A stretch of 64,000 nucleotides of DNA from Aliiroseovarius sp. F20344 (GCF_023016155.1 NZ_JALKBG010000008.1:1180501-1244500); one strand, 5' to 3'. Shown: positions 17,595-26,999, counted from the stretch's first letter. Numbers and translations: made by a program. The notes: generated by a model from the letters alone, not told the origin.

Positions 17595-17780
17595 CTATCC
17601 CTTCAGGTTCGGATAGCAGGCCCGGTCAGTTTCCGCATTGTGATCACATTTAAGAAGCTAAGCCCGTGTTAGGATTGGGCTTACGCGTTCTAAACTTTGC
17701 CTTGCAGGCAACATTCGCCGATCTTCGAGCAATATCTATATATAACAAGGCATTGTTGTGGTTACCTTATGCAGCTTCGA

Positions 17781-18470
17781 TCACCCGAGCGCGTAACCTG
17801 TGCCACGTACCGTACGCAATGGGTCCTCACCGCCATTTCGACAAAGCGCTTTGCGAAGGCGACCAACATGCACGTCCACGGTGCGCGTATCCACATACAC
17901 ATCCCGCCCCCAAACACGATCCAGAAGCTGCTCGCGGCTCCAAACGCGGCCGGGTTTTTCCATCAACGTGGTGAGAAGGCGAAACTCGGTCGGGCCCAGC
18001 TTCACCGGCTCCCCTGCCCGCGTCACACGATGGCTTTCGCCATCCAGAACGATGTCGGTGTATTCAAGCTTCTGCCCAACGGAAACCGGGCGTGTCCGGC
18101 GTAGTTGCGTGCGAATGCGCGCCATCAGCTCGCTCACCGAATACGGTTTGACCACATAATCGTCCGCGCCAGTTTCCAACCCCCGAACGCGGTCCACCTC
18201 TTCCGAGCGTGCGGACAACATGATCACCGGAATGCTCCGTGTTTCCTTACGGGTTTTGATCTGCCTGCAAATCTCAATGCCTGAGACACCGGGCAACATC
18301 CAATCCAACAAGATCAAATCTGGCATCACCTCTTCCACTAGGATCAAGGCGTCGTCGCCATTTTCGGCAAGTGCCACGTCATAGCCCTCGGCCGTAAGGT
18401 TATAACGGAGGATTTCGCGTTGCGCTGGCTCATCCTCGACCAGCAAAACACTCGGCTTATCCGTGCTCAT
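17781..18470 (-). CDS. phoB: Phosphate regulon response regulator PhoB
   Basis: A 229-residue OmpR-type regulator. The receiver domain has acidic residues E12-D13, phosphorylation site D56 (LILLDWMLPG) and K105 region VVKPYS. The DNA-binding winged helix is at about 130-227 with GPTEFRLLTTLMEKPGRVWS and VDVHVGRLRKAL. Phosphorylated by PhoR, it binds Pho boxes to activate phosphate-scavenging genes. It is the last gene of the operon, 2 bp after phoU. Confidence 0.96.
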   Translation of the reverse strand: MSTDKPSVLLVEDEPAQREILRYNLTAEGYDVALAENGDDALILVEEVMPDLILLDWMLPGVSGIEICRQIKTRKETRSIPVIMLSARSEEVDRVRGLETGADDYVVKPYSVSELMARIRTQLRRTRPVSVGQKLEYTDIVLDGESHRVTRAGEPVKLGPTEFRLLTTLMEKPGRVWSREQLLDRVWGRDVYVDTRTVDVHVGRLRKALCRNGGEDPLRTVRGTGYALG

Positions 18471-18472
18471 GC

Positions 18473-19198
18473 CTATTCCTCACCAGCGTCTTCTACGGGC
18501 ATTTGGTAATTGGCCGCGTTCCCCTTTGGCCGCGCTTCATCAGGAAGCTCTCCGCTGACCAGATAGATCACTTGATCTGCGATCGATGTGACATGGTCGC
18601 CCATACGCTCAATATTCTTGGCGATGAAATGCAAGTGCATGCAGGACGATATGTTGCGCGGGTCTTCCATCATGAAGGTTAGGAACTCGCGGAACAGTGC
18701 GTTGTACATCTGATCCACTTCCAGATCGCGATGGCGCACATCTTGTGCAAGCTCCTCGTCCCGGCGGATATAGGCGTCCAGCGCGTCCGTCAGCATCTGG
18801 CGCACTTCGCTGGCCATCCGTTTGATCGCGCCAGACGCGCCATCAATGGGCTGCATATGCACCAGAACGGTGGTCCGTTTGGCCATGTTCTTCGCATAAT
18901 CGCCGATACGTTCAAGGTTGGCGGCAACTTTCATCACAGTCAGAACGGTTCGGAGGTCTGACGCAATGGGTTGGCGCAAAGCAAGCACGCGGGCACATTC
19001 TTCCTGAATTTGCAGGTCCAGCGCGTCGATTTTCTTATCGTTCTTGCGCACGGTCTCGGCCAGCTCCTCGTCCCGTCCCTTCAATGATTTGGCACCATCG
19101 CGGATTGAAACTTCGACCATCCCGCCCATCTTCATCAGGTGGGCTTGAATTTCTTCCAGATCACGGTCGAACGCGGATGCAATATGTTGATCAATCAT
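18473..19198 (-). CDS. phoU: Phosphate transport regulator PhoU
   Basis: A 241-residue protein of two three-helix PhoU repeats. The metal-binding signatures occur twice: ALRQPIASDLRTVLTVMKVA...ERIGDYAKNMA in the first half and the matching IAKNIERMGDHVTSIADQV in the second. PhoU couples PstSCAB activity to PhoR and silences the regulon when phosphate is plentiful. ATG 19198 was chosen; the 50-codon extension overlaps pstB. Confidence 0.96.
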   Translation of the reverse strand: MIDQHIASAFDRDLEEIQAHLMKMGGMVEVSIRDGAKSLKGRDEELAETVRKNDKKIDALDLQIQEECARVLALRQPIASDLRTVLTVMKVAANLERIGDYAKNMAKRTTVLVHMQPIDGASGAIKRMASEVRQMLTDALDAYIRRDEELAQDVRHRDLEVDQMYNALFREFLTFMMEDPRNISSCMHLHFIAKNIERMGDHVTSIADQVIYLVSGELPDEARPKGNAANYQMPVEDAGEE

Positions 19199-19223
19199 GT
19201 CTTTTCTCCTGCCCCGAGGGGCC

Positions 19224-20021
19224 TTAACCGATACGGCCAGTGATGTAGCTTTCAGTGCGCGGATCTTCTGGGTTGGTGAAAATCTTGGTGGTGTCATCAT
19301 ATTCCACAAGACTACCCAAGTGGAAAAATGCAGTCTTCTGACTGACACGCGCGGCCTGCTGCATTGAGTGGGTGACGATTACTACAGAATAGCTTTGGCG
19401 CAACTCATCGATCAGCTCTTCCACCTGAGCGGTCGCGATCGGATCAAGGGCCGAGCATGGCTCGTCCATCAGCAGCACTTCTGGTTCAGTCGCAACGGCG
19501 CGTGCGATACACAGACGCTGTTGCTGACCCCCGGACAGACCAGTACCGGGCGCATGCAGGCGGTCTTTCACCTCGTCCCAGATGGCACCGCGACGCAGGG
19601 ATTTCTCGACAATCTCGTCCAGTTCTGCCTTGTTGCCGGCCAGACCGTGAATGCGCGGCCCATAGGCGATATTGTCATAGATCGACTTGGGGAACGGGTT
19701 GGGTTTCTGGAACACCATCCCAACCTTGGCACGCAGCTGAACGGGGTCGACGCGCTTGTCGTAGATGTCTTCGCCATCCAACAAAATCTCACCCTCGACA
19801 CGGCAGATGTCGATCGTATCATTCATCCGGTTCAGGCAGCGCAGGAAGGTCGACTTGCCGCAACCCGACGGGCCGATGAACGCGGTCACGGTCTTGTCTT
19901 CAATCTCGACCGAGACGTCTTTGATGGCGTGATTGTCCGCATAATAGACTTGCACGTCTTTCGCCGAGATTTTCATATTGCTCATCTCTACGGCCCTTTC
20001 GATTTTCGTCATATCATTCAT
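19224..20021 (-). CDS. pstB: Phosphate ABC transporter ATP-binding protein
   Basis: A 265-residue ATPase with Walker [11 protein letters not shown]-loop VFQKPNPFP, signature [14 protein letters not shown], Walker [13 protein letters not shown] and the H-loop in [11 protein letters not shown]. It energises phosphate import through PstC and PstA. ATG 20021 is preceded by AGGGAAGG; an upstream TTG at 20042 is less likely as it overlaps the pstA stop. Confidence 0.97.
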   Translation of the reverse strand: MNDMTKIERAVEMSNMKISAKDVQVYYADNHAIKDVSVEIEDKTVTAFIGPSGCGKSTFLRCLNRMNDTIDICRVEGEILLDGEDIYDKRVDPVQLRAKVGMVFQKPNPFPKSIYDNIAYGPRIHGLAGNKAELDEIVEKSLRRGAIWDEVKDRLHAPGTGLSGGQQQRLCIARAVATEPEVLLMDEPCSALDPIATAQVEELIDELRQSYSVVIVTHSMQQAARVSQKTAFFHLGSLVEYDDTTKIFTNPEDPRTESYITGRIG

Positions 20022-20035
20022 GTCAACGGCCTTCC

Positions 20036-21400
20036 CTACCAACGACGCTCAAACCGGCGACGCAGAATGATTGCAATGATGTTCATGGTCATCAGGAACA
20101 CCAGAAGGATGATGATGCCGCCCCAAGCGCGTTCATAATACGCAGGGTCCGCACGTTTTGCCCATTCATAGATCTGGGCTGGCATGGCCGAGTTCGGAGA
20201 CATGAAGCCCTCGATGATGCCGCCCGGATAGTTCGAGGCGATATAGCCCACCATCCCGATCAAAAGCAGCGGCGCGGTTTCGCCAAGCGCTTGCGCCAGA
20301 CCGATGATGGTGCCCGTCAGGATGCCCGGCATGGCAAGCGGCAGCACGTGGTGGAACACGGTTTGCATTTTCGAGGCACCGATGCCCAGTGCGGCCTCTC
20401 GGATTGACGGCGGCACTGATTTCAGCGACGCGCGGGTCGAGATGATGATCGTTGGCAGCGTCATCAGGGTCAGCACCAAACCACCGACCAGCGGGGCCGA
20501 TTGCGGCAGGTGTGCGAACTGAATGAACACGGCCAGACCGAGAATGCCGAAGACGATCGACGGCACAGCAGCCAGGTTCGAGATGTTCACCTCGATCAAG
20601 TCCGTAAACCAGTTCTGCGGTGCGAATTCTTCCAGATAGATTGAGGCGGCAACCCCGATGGGCAGCGCACAGGCCAGAACCACAAGCATCATATAAAGAC
20701 TGCCCAGCATCGAAACGCCGATCCCAGCCTGCTCAGGGCGGCTTTCGGAAGCGTCCGCACCTGTGATGAAGCCTAGGTTGAAGCTTTTCGCCACAATACC
20801 CGCTTCTTTCAGCTGATCTACCACATCCAGATGCACGGGCGTTAGATTTTTGTCGCGGGCCAGGCTTTCGCGGGTCACGCGGTCTTTCAGATAGCCATCC
20901 ACACGGGACGACGCCAGCAGGCGGAACTGTACGGTGTCCCCAATCCGGTCCGGGTTGGCGATCACGAAGCGGCGCAGATCGGCAGCAGCGCCCGACGAGA
21001 GCATTTTGCGCAGATCCTTGCCCTTAGCGAAGGGGTTCTCAATTCCCGCCTCTTCCATCGCCACCTTCAGCGCGTTTTCGATCAGCGGGTTGTAGCCAAA
21101 GGTCGTGACCTTCTTAATCTTCTCAATGTCGCGCTCACCGGTCTTGTCCAGCTTACTCTCCAGCAGCTCGACATCCAGCGTGATAAAGGTCTGTTGAAAT
21201 GCTCCGACGCCTTTAAAAAAGATCGAGCTGATCAGAACGAGAAGGAACACCAGACCCACGGCAATCGCAACAATGCCATAGGCGCGGAAGCGGGCCTCGG
21301 CCGCGTTGCGTTTCTTGGTGCGCTGGTCCAGTTCAAGGATCGAGCTTTTGGTGGACGGCGCCCCCATCTCGGGGTCGTTTTGAAGACTTGCGTCGCTCAT
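20036..21400 (-). CDS. pstA: Phosphate ABC transporter permease PstA (with DUF3333 extension)
   Basis: A 454-residue permease, longer than the E. coli form of about 300. After the first membrane helix (42-65) comes a periplasmic insert of about 150 residues ([18 protein letters not shown]..., the DUF3333 region). The BPD transporter core follows with the EAA-like loop [20 protein letters not shown] and [12 protein letters not shown]. Together with PstC it forms the membrane pore. Its start overlaps the pstC stop by 4 bp. Confidence 0.95.
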   Translation of the reverse strand: MSDASLQNDPEMGAPSTKSSILELDQRTKKRNAAEARFRAYGIVAIAVGLVFLLVLISSIFFKGVGAFQQTFITLDVELLESKLDKTGERDIEKIKKVTTFGYNPLIENALKVAMEEAGIENPFAKGKDLRKMLSSGAAADLRRFVIANPDRIGDTVQFRLLASSRVDGYLKDRVTRESLARDKNLTPVHLDVVDQLKEAGIVAKSFNLGFITGADASESRPEQAGIGVSMLGSLYMMLVVLACALPIGVAASIYLEEFAPQNWFTDLIEVNISNLAAVPSIVFGILGLAVFIQFAHLPQSAPLVGGLVLTLMTLPTIIISTRASLKSVPPSIREAALGIGASKMQTVFHHVLPLAMPGILTGTIIGLAQALGETAPLLLIGMVGYIASNYPGGIIEGFMSPNSAMPAQIYEWAKRADPAYYERAWGGIIILLVFLMTMNIIAIILRRRFERRW

Positions 21401-22863
21401 TCGTATTGCTCCCGATATTTGCGCACGATGTAAAGCGCAAGGACGTTCAGACCCAAGGTCAGAAGGAACAGGGTCATGCCAAGGGCGAAGGCGACAAGGG
21501 CTTCGGGGCTGGCAAAGTCACTGTCGCCGGTCAGCTGACTGACGATTTTGGCGGTTACAGTTGTCATGGCCTCGAACGGGTTCAGGTTCAGTCGGGCCGC
21601 GGCCCCTGCCCCCATCACCACGATCATGGTTTCCCCGATGGCGCGCGAGGCGGCAAGCAGGATAGCGCCCACGATGCCCGGCAGCGCTGCGGGCAGAACC
21701 ACTTGCTTCACGGTTTCCGATTGCGTCGCACCCAGCCCATAGGACCCGTCGCGCATCGCCTGCGGAACAGCGTTAATGATGTCATCAGACAGTGAGGACA
21801 CGAAGGGGATCAGCATGATGCCCATGACCAATCCGGCGGTCATCACCGAGCGCGCGCCCTGCATCCAGCCCAGACCATCCGCGCCGAAGAAATTCACCAG
21901 AAGTGGACCAACAACGGTCAGGGCAAACAGACCGTACACAATGGTCGGGATCCCGGCCAGAACCTCCAAGAGCGGCTTAGCAAAGGCACGGGTCGTGCGG
22001 CTTGCGTATTCTGACAGGTACACGGCGGCGAAAAGGCCGATGGGCACCGCAACCAAAAGCGCGACAATAGAGATATAAATCGTGCCCCAAAGCAGCGGCA
22101 GAATACCCAGATGCTCGGACCCACCTCGCCCTTCAGGTGACCACGTCAGGCCGAACAAGAAGTCGCTTGCCGGGAACATGCCGAAGAAGGTGATCGTGTT
22201 GAAGATCAGGGACAGGACAATGCCGATGGTGGTCAGGATGGCGATGGACGCCGCCCCGATCAGCAAGGTCTTCACCCCTCCCTCAACCGCATTGCGGGCG
22301 CGGAAATCTCCGCGCGTCATCATCATGGCAGCTATGAAACCTGCCGCAGCGACCGCAACCACAACGATTGTCATAAACAGGTTGCCGCTGGTGGTCTTGC
22401 CGCGCATTTCTTGCGCGGCTTTTAGAACCGAGGGGTCAACATCGCTGCCAAGCGCAACGCCAACTTGACCCAAAAGGCCGCGGACATCGGTCGTCTCGGT
22501 GCTGATTTGACTTACATCTTCAGCCGACATGACGCCTTGCGCAACAGCCACGTCCAAACCGTCGGCCACACGCTTTACGTCGCTCATGATCAGGTTCAAT
22601 TGACCAGCGTCTTCATAGAGCTCAGAGGGAATAAGCGTCGACACCTGACCACTTATCAGCATCGGCTGAATAATCACCCACGCGCCCAACACCAAAACGG
22701 CCGGCACAAAGGCCAGCATCGCAACATTGAACCCATAATAGTTCGGAAGTGAATGAAGCAGGCGACGATCCCCGTGAACCGAGGATAAGGCGCGACTTCG
22801 TCCCTGTATGAACCCCACAGCGGCAAGCGCTAGGATGATCATTAGTAGCCAGAATGCAGACAT
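21397..22863 (-). CDS. pstC: Phosphate ABC transporter permease PstC (extended)
   Basis: A 488-residue permease with an extended N-terminal half: two extra helices (about 3-20 and 45-70) separated by a soluble segment with LNLIMSDVKRVADGLDVAV. The transporter core follows, with LPLLWGTIYISIVALLVAVP, EVLAGIPTIVYG and the EAA loop GSYGLGATQSETVKQVVLPA. ATG 22863 is used; a TTG 18 bases upstream is less likely. It is separated from pstS by a large hairpin. Confidence 0.95.
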   Translation of the reverse strand: MSAFWLLMIILALAAVGFIQGRSRALSSVHGDRRLLHSLPNYYGFNVAMLAFVPAVLVLGAWVIIQPMLISGQVSTLIPSELYEDAGQLNLIMSDVKRVADGLDVAVAQGVMSAEDVSQISTETTDVRGLLGQVGVALGSDVDPSVLKAAQEMRGKTTSGNLFMTIVVVAVAAAGFIAAMMMTRGDFRARNAVEGGVKTLLIGAASIAILTTIGIVLSLIFNTITFFGMFPASDFLFGLTWSPEGRGGSEHLGILPLLWGTIYISIVALLVAVPIGLFAAVYLSEYASRTTRAFAKPLLEVLAGIPTIVYGLFALTVVGPLLVNFFGADGLGWMQGARSVMTAGLVMGIMLIPFVSSLSDDIINAVPQAMRDGSYGLGATQSETVKQVVLPAALPGIVGAILLAASRAIGETMIVVMGAGAAARLNLNPFEAMTTVTAKIVSQLTGDSDFASPEALVAFALGMTLFLLTLGLNVLALYIVRKYREQYE

Positions 22864-22919
22864 TGAACGCTCTTGCAGCAAACATGTGGGTCTTTGCCCC
22901 GACCCACGGGATGGGTGAA

Positions 22920-22948
22920 GCGGCGCGGGGAATGCATCCCCGCGCCGC
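22920..22948 (-). promoter_or_regulatory. 12-bp GC-rich hairpin between pstS and pstC
   Basis: Perfect stem GCGGCGCGGGGA / TCCCCGCGCCGC with loop ATGCA, starting 10 bases past the pstS stop. There is no U-tract, so it probably protects the 3' end of a pstS-only mRNA or causes partial termination. This would give more binding protein than permease, a known arrangement in transporter operons. Confidence 0.7.
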
Positions 22949-22957
22949 CTGATTGTC

Positions 22958-24010
22958 TTAGTTGGTCAGCACGTCTTCCGCAGCAACCGACGCCTGTGTG
23001 GCAGCCAGTTCCGGGTCGGCAACCAGACCGTATTCCGACAGCGGGCCGTCGGGGCCTGCAATCTCGTCGGCAACGAAGAACTCAGCGTATTCTTTCAGGC
23101 CGGGGATCACGCCGATATGCGCTTTCTTGATGTAGAAATACAGCGGACGCGACACCGGGTATTCACCAGTTGCGATGGTTTCGGTCGACGGTACAACACC
23201 CGACATGGTCGCCACGTTCAGCGTGTCGGTGTTGTTTTCATAAAATGCCAGACCGAAGATACCGATGCCGTCTTTGTTGGCGTCGATCGAGGCCAGCGTC
23301 TCGGTATAGTCGCCGTCGATATCAACCGATTTGCCATCGGTGCGCACTTTGTAGCACATCTTGGCTGCAGCTTTGGCCTTGGCTTTGTCGGTGTCGCCTT
23401 CGGCAGCGGCCAGGAACGCGTCATAAGCGCCGGTGGCTTTACAGCCAGCTTCCATCACCTTCACTTCGAACACTTCACGGGTGCCGTGCTTGGTGCCGGG
23501 AATAAAGGCCGCGATGTCTACGGCCGGCAGGTCGACATTGAAGTCAGCCCACTGGTTAAAGCTGTTGTCGACCAACTGGCCATCAACCATCACCTGTGCG
23601 CCCAAAGCGTTGTAGATGTCGGCCGGTTCAAAGGCGCTGAAGCCGGGGCCGTCGATTTGGCTGGCAAATACGATGCCGTCATACCCGATGCGAACCTCGA
23701 CAATGTCGGTCACGCCAGCTTCGGCACAGGCTTTGATTTCTTTGTCCTTGATGGCGCGCGATGCGTTGGCCACGTCGATGGTGTTTTCGCCAACACCCTC
23801 ACAGAAGCGCTTCAGACCAGCCGAAGAGCCACCCGATTCAACAACGGGGGTCGGGAAATCGAAGTTTTCACCGAAAGCTTCAGCAACGATCGAAGCATAA
23901 GGCAGAACGGTTGAGGAGCCAGCAACCTGCACCTGATCACGGGCTGTTGCAGCAGTGGCGGAAACGGCAGCGATCGCCAAGGTTGAGGCGGTCAGTTTCA
24001 CGAAGGACAT
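22958..24010 (-). CDS. pstS: Phosphate ABC transporter substrate-binding protein PstS
   Basis: A 350-residue periplasmic protein with a Sec signal (cleavage near ATA-RD). The phosphate-binding loops are visible: VAGSSTVLPYASIVAEAF, ESGGSSAGLKRFCEG, ANASRAIKDKE and GTREVFEVKV. It delivers phosphate to PstCAB. ATG 24010 is preceded by CAGGAGATATCC. It follows the Pho box and is the first gene of the pst part of the operon. Confidence 0.97.
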   Translation of the reverse strand: MSFVKLTASTLAIAAVSATAATARDQVQVAGSSTVLPYASIVAEAFGENFDFPTPVVESGGSSAGLKRFCEGVGENTIDVANASRAIKDKEIKACAEAGVTDIVEVRIGYDGIVFASQIDGPGFSAFEPADIYNALGAQVMVDGQLVDNSFNQWADFNVDLPAVDIAAFIPGTKHGTREVFEVKVMEAGCKATGAYDAFLAAAEGDTDKAKAKAAAKMCYKVRTDGKSVDIDGDYTETLASIDANKDGIGIFGLAFYENNTDTLNVATMSGVVPSTETIATGEYPVSRPLYFYIKKAHIGVIPGLKEYAEFFVADEIAGPDGPLSEYGLVADPELAATQASVAAEDVLTN

Positions 24011-24096
24011 GGATATCTCCTGTTTGATCATTGTGACGTCCGTGGACGACATGACGCTCTCCTAAAGCCACTGATCAAAGCTTTTGTGAATGTTAT

Positions 24097-24114
24097 GTAA
24101 CAGGAGTATGACAA
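24097..24114 (-). promoter_or_regulatory. Pho box upstream of pstS
   Basis: Minus strand TTGTCAT-ACTC-CTGTTAC: two 7-bp half-sites spaced by 4 bp (11-bp period), close to the PhoB consensus CTGTCAT-N4-CTGTCAT. It lies about 87 bp upstream of the pstS ATG. The second half-site differs from consensus (GTTAC for GTCAT). Confidence 0.7.
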
Positions 24115-24170
24115 TCGCACCGATTTGGACGGAATCTGAGGTTAACGCCGTGAAATAGTTAACGGCGCCC

Positions 24171-25226
24171 TCACTTTGATCGCTGAAGATCATCACGCAA
24201 CAGAACCGAAAACCTGCTGCCTTCACCTATGGCGCTTTCGATACGAAGCCGGCCACGGTGGCGATTGATAATATGTTTCACAATCGCAAGCCCCAAGCCA
24301 GTGCCTCCCAGTTCACGCGACCGGTGGCTGTCGACGCGATAAAAACGCTCGGTCAATCGTGACAGGTGATATTCTGGTATGCCGGGGCCGTCATCTTGAA
24401 CCGCGATGCAAATGGCAGGTCCTTTAAACGCAGGGAGCATGTCGAGGCGCGAGACCGTAACAGTTACCTCACCACCCTTGCGGCCATATTTAATGGCGTT
24501 TTCAATCAGATTTGTGAACACTTGCGCGAGTTGATCCAAGTCGCCGGCAACCAAAACAGGCGTCCCAATCTTTTTATCAATGCTGATTGTAACATCACCT
24601 GCTGCCGCTGTTTGCGACAGGGCGTTGTTCACGGATTGCAGGATGGCGCAGACATCAACACTGTCTTTCGGGCGCATACGCACCATGTCTTCAACCCGGC
24701 TGAGCGACAGAAGGTCCGCCACCAATCTGTTCATGCGCTTTCCCTCAGCCTCCATAATGCCAAGAAACCGCTCCCGCGCCTCTGGATCATCCCGTGCTGG
24801 ACCGCGTAACGTCTCGATAAACCCGGTTAAGGCTGTCAGGGGCGTGCGCAATTCATGGCTGACATTTGCTACAAAATCGGACCGCATTTGCCCGGCTTCC
24901 TCTTGCGACTTCACATCCATGAAAGTCAGAAGCACTCCGTTTTCACTTTCCTTACCCGTGATCACGCGGTCCAAATGAACCTCATACACCACGTCCTGTC
25001 CAGCTTCGGTCACGATGAAACCAACCTGCCCCGCCTGCCCATCGGACATGGTCTTTTCGATCTGATCCGACAAGGATGGTTGGCGCAGAGCTGTCACATA
25101 GTGACGCCCGTTAAGCTCCATGTTCAAAAGCGACTGGGCTTTGGCATTTGAAGATCGAATGCGGCTGTCTTCGCCAATAAAAATCGCCGCGATGGGCAAT
25201 GCATCCAGAATACTGTGCGCAACCAT
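24171..25226 (-). CDS. phoR: Phosphate regulon sensor histidine kinase PhoR (no membrane segment)
   Basis: A 351-residue kinase: PAS domain (about 1-105), HisKA with H124 in VSHELRTPLTALTGFIE, then HATPase boxes N (NLIENAIKYG), G1 (DDGPGIP) and G2 (GGTGLGLAIVKH). Unlike E. coli PhoR there is no N-terminal transmembrane region. An in-frame TAA lies only six codons before TTG 25232/ATG 25226, so no longer N-terminus is encoded. It is upstream of pstS and probably senses phosphate through PstSCAB-PhoU via the PAS domain. Confidence 0.92.
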   Translation of the reverse strand: MVAHSILDALPIAAIFIGEDSRIRSSNAKAQSLLNMELNGRHYVTALRQPSLSDQIEKTMSDGQAGQVGFIVTEAGQDVVYEVHLDRVITGKESENGVLLTFMDVKSQEEAGQMRSDFVANVSHELRTPLTALTGFIETLRGPARDDPEARERFLGIMEAEGKRMNRLVADLLSLSRVEDMVRMRPKDSVDVCAILQSVNNALSQTAAAGDVTISIDKKIGTPVLVAGDLDQLAQVFTNLIENAIKYGRKGGEVTVTVSRLDMLPAFKGPAICIAVQDDGPGIPEYHLSRLTERFYRVDSHRSRELGGTGLGLAIVKHIINRHRGRLRIESAIGEGSRFSVLLRDDLQRSK

Positions 25227-25267
25227 TGCCAACCCTGTCTTCTGTTATACTGAAGTCGTTCTACAGT

Positions 25268-25292
25268 CTCGCAAGACATGACGCCTTGCGAG
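25268..25292. promoter_or_regulatory. Inverted repeat CTCGCAAG-N9-CTTGCGAG upstream of phoR
   Basis: A perfect 8-bp dyad with a 9-bp spacer sits 42-66 bp upstream of the phoR start and about 130 bp upstream of the divergent hypothetical gene. Its right arm overlaps a second dyad, ACGCCT-TGCG-AGGCGT (25281-25296). Its size and spacing suit a dimeric repressor. It does not resemble a Pho box. Confidence 0.45.
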
Positions 25293-25421
25293 GCGTGGGT
25301 CAATTCATGATTTTATTCGCACAGGTTGCATTGCGTCTTCACCAATACCCCCATTGGTGATATCCGGACGTTCTGGGGTGAAAATCAGAAAGCGGAAACC
25401 ACTCCTAGTTTCTATTGGGGA

Positions 25422-25772
25422 ATGAAGCAGGCAGTGCAGTCAAAACTAAAGATCTTGTTTCTGGGCACAACGCGCGATTTGGCCGACTTGAACGATGTAT
25501 CAAGCCGCGAGGTCTTTATGGCCTGTAGTGTCTTTTCACGCCTCAGCACTCAACAGCTTTCAGATCTTGAATTTGATGCCGTCGTCTCGCATTTTATTTG
25601 CGATACGCTTGACTGCCTTGAGGTCAGTCAAAAGCTGGTTGGCGCAGGTTTCAAGGGACCATATTATGTTCTGGTCGCTGACATTCCTGATCCAAAGATC
25701 ATCGCGAGCGAGATCAATCACGCCTGCCCAGACATCAATATTCGCATTGTCACGACACCTCTTCTGATCTGA
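25422..25772 (+). CDS. Hypothetical protein, possibly a degenerate receiver-like fold
   Basis: About 116 residues from ATG 25422 (MKQAVQSKLKILFLG); a frame to 25326 has no extra support. The sequence alternates strands and helices (KILFLGTTRDL, FDAVVSHFICDTL, YYVLVADIPDPKIIA, INIRIVTTPLL). This loosely recalls a CheY-like fold without a clear phosphorylatable aspartate cluster. I do not recognise the family. It is divergent from phoR and convergent with the DUF6456 gene (3 bp apart). Confidence 0.55.
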   Translation: MKQAVQSKLKILFLGTTRDLADLNDVSSREVFMACSVFSRLSTQQLSDLEFDAVVSHFICDTLDCLEVSQKLVGAGFKGPYYVLVADIPDPKIIASEINHACPDINIRIVTTPLLI

Positions 25773-25775
25773 TCC

Positions 25776-26888
25776 TCAATAGATCAATTCGTGATCTTCA
25801 CCGGGCTGATTATTATAATGTCTCGCCAAGTATTTAAGCGCGATCCGCAGCATGTATTTTCCTGAACGAGCAGGCATCGACATTTCCCGTTCGACGCACT
25901 CCATGCCCTTCTCATGGCAGCATACTGCAACCGCCAGCTCTGCCAATTCGGGCCCGATGGCTTTGATGGCTGCCGCGAACCTGCACTGTGCATCCAGTTT
26001 TCGGTCCGACTTATGGTCAGAGGCGCACTGAAACATCGCTTCGCCCCCATCACGTAACCACGTCGACCAGTTCCCACTCGTCTGTGAGTGCTCGAACTGC
26101 CCCAAGGCAAAGTCACGATTCAATCGCTCTGCCGCCAAAACCAGATCTGACCCCAGATAGGGTTTATCCTTCCCACGCTTGCGCGCCAAAACACGCACCG
26201 GTGTTTCTGCCCCGGCTGACCTTGATTTACGACGCTTCGCGCGGGCGCCCGTCTCTTGACCCCCAACTGAACCCGCACCCGATACGCTCCCAGCGGCCAA
26301 AAACGAAGATTGGCTTTCCGCAAACCCCGTTGCCCGCGATTCCTGTTGGGCCAGAAGCTTGTTTAACGCCTGGCGGCCCGCCGTTGTGATCTGATACCGC
26401 GCCACGCGGCCTTTGTCGTCGCCCTTGATCCACTCAAGTAAAGCGAGCAGCTCCACCACACCAACAGGTGCTTTGGCAACAGCCACCGGATCTTCATTTG
26501 GCATCGTCTTCAACACCACAGCCGTGTCGACCCCCTTGCCCACAACAAGGCTTGTGTTCGCGGCCAGCAGCGACCGCAAAACACGCGTTAGATAAGGTGT
26601 CATCGGGTCATCATTTGCATCTTCAAATGAGAATGACACCGTCCCGTCCGCGCTGTCCTGCAATTCCCCACCCAAACGCGACAAAAGGGAATCCACCAAA
26701 GGATCTTCGCGGCGCGCTTCTGTTTTCCGCACCTGACGAAGAACGGTGGACGCGTGTACCCCCATTCGCCGTGCAATAGCGCGAATGGATTCACCCTCTT
26801 CAGTGTGTTTCAGATAAGTTTGAACTTCATTTGGCAACCAATTCATGATGGATTTGCAGTCAATCTCGGTAGCAATTGTGTTGTGCAT
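25776..26888 (-). CDS. DUF6456-domain protein with N-terminal helix-turn-helix
   Basis: A 370-residue protein. Near the N-terminus (about 20-55) a helix-turn-helix reads EGESIRAIARRMGVHASTVLRQ. After a winged-helix-like middle (VELLALLEWIKGD, YQITTAGRQALNKLL), there is a disordered basic stretch (200-235). The C-terminal DUF6456 region (about 240-355) includes YLGSDLVLAAERLNRDF and MLRIALKYLARHY. It is probably a DNA-binding regulator typical of the Rhodobacteraceae. ATG 26888 is preceded by AAGGGGCG. Confidence 0.75.
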   Translation of the reverse strand: MHNTIATEIDCKSIMNWLPNEVQTYLKHTEEGESIRAIARRMGVHASTVLRQVRKTEARREDPLVDSLLSRLGGELQDSADGTVSFSFEDANDDPMTPYLTRVLRSLLAANTSLVVGKGVDTAVVLKTMPNEDPVAVAKAPVGVVELLALLEWIKGDDKGRVARYQITTAGRQALNKLLAQQESRATGFAESQSSFLAAGSVSGAGSVGGQETGARAKRRKSRSAGAETPVRVLARKRGKDKPYLGSDLVLAAERLNRDFALGQFEHSQTSGNWSTWLRDGGEAMFQCASDHKSDRKLDAQCRFAAAIKAIGPELAELAVAVCCHEKGMECVEREMSMPARSGKYMLRIALKYLARHYNNQPGEDHELIY

Positions 26889-26983
26889 TTACGCCCCTTC
26901 CAGATTCCAACCCCCAAATCTACGCCGCCCCAAAGGCGCAACCCGCGGTTGTTTCAAAGCCGAACTGGCCTATCCATTTATGG

Positions 26984-26999
26984 TTACCGGTCCGTTAAC
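26984..26999. promoter_or_regulatory. CtrA-box-like sequence TTAC-N7-TTAAC
   Basis: The sequence between the divergent DUF6456 and DUF6477 genes matches the CtrA consensus TTAA-N7-TTAAC except for one base. It lies about 100 bp upstream of the DUF6456 start and 130 bp from DUF6477. The presence of chpT in the same window makes CtrA control plausible but not shown. Confidence 0.3.

Noticed and set aside
17505-17780. tRNA-Ser as an island attachment site
   Set aside because: No integrase, direct repeat of the tRNA 3' end, or foreign genes follow; the phosphate operon lies directly downstream.
24141-24170. Two GTTAAC copies near the phoR stop as a CtrA site
   Set aside because: The TTAA elements are 13 bp apart rather than 7, and they lie at the 3' end of phoR; CGCCGT/ACGGCG there more likely forms a weak hairpin.
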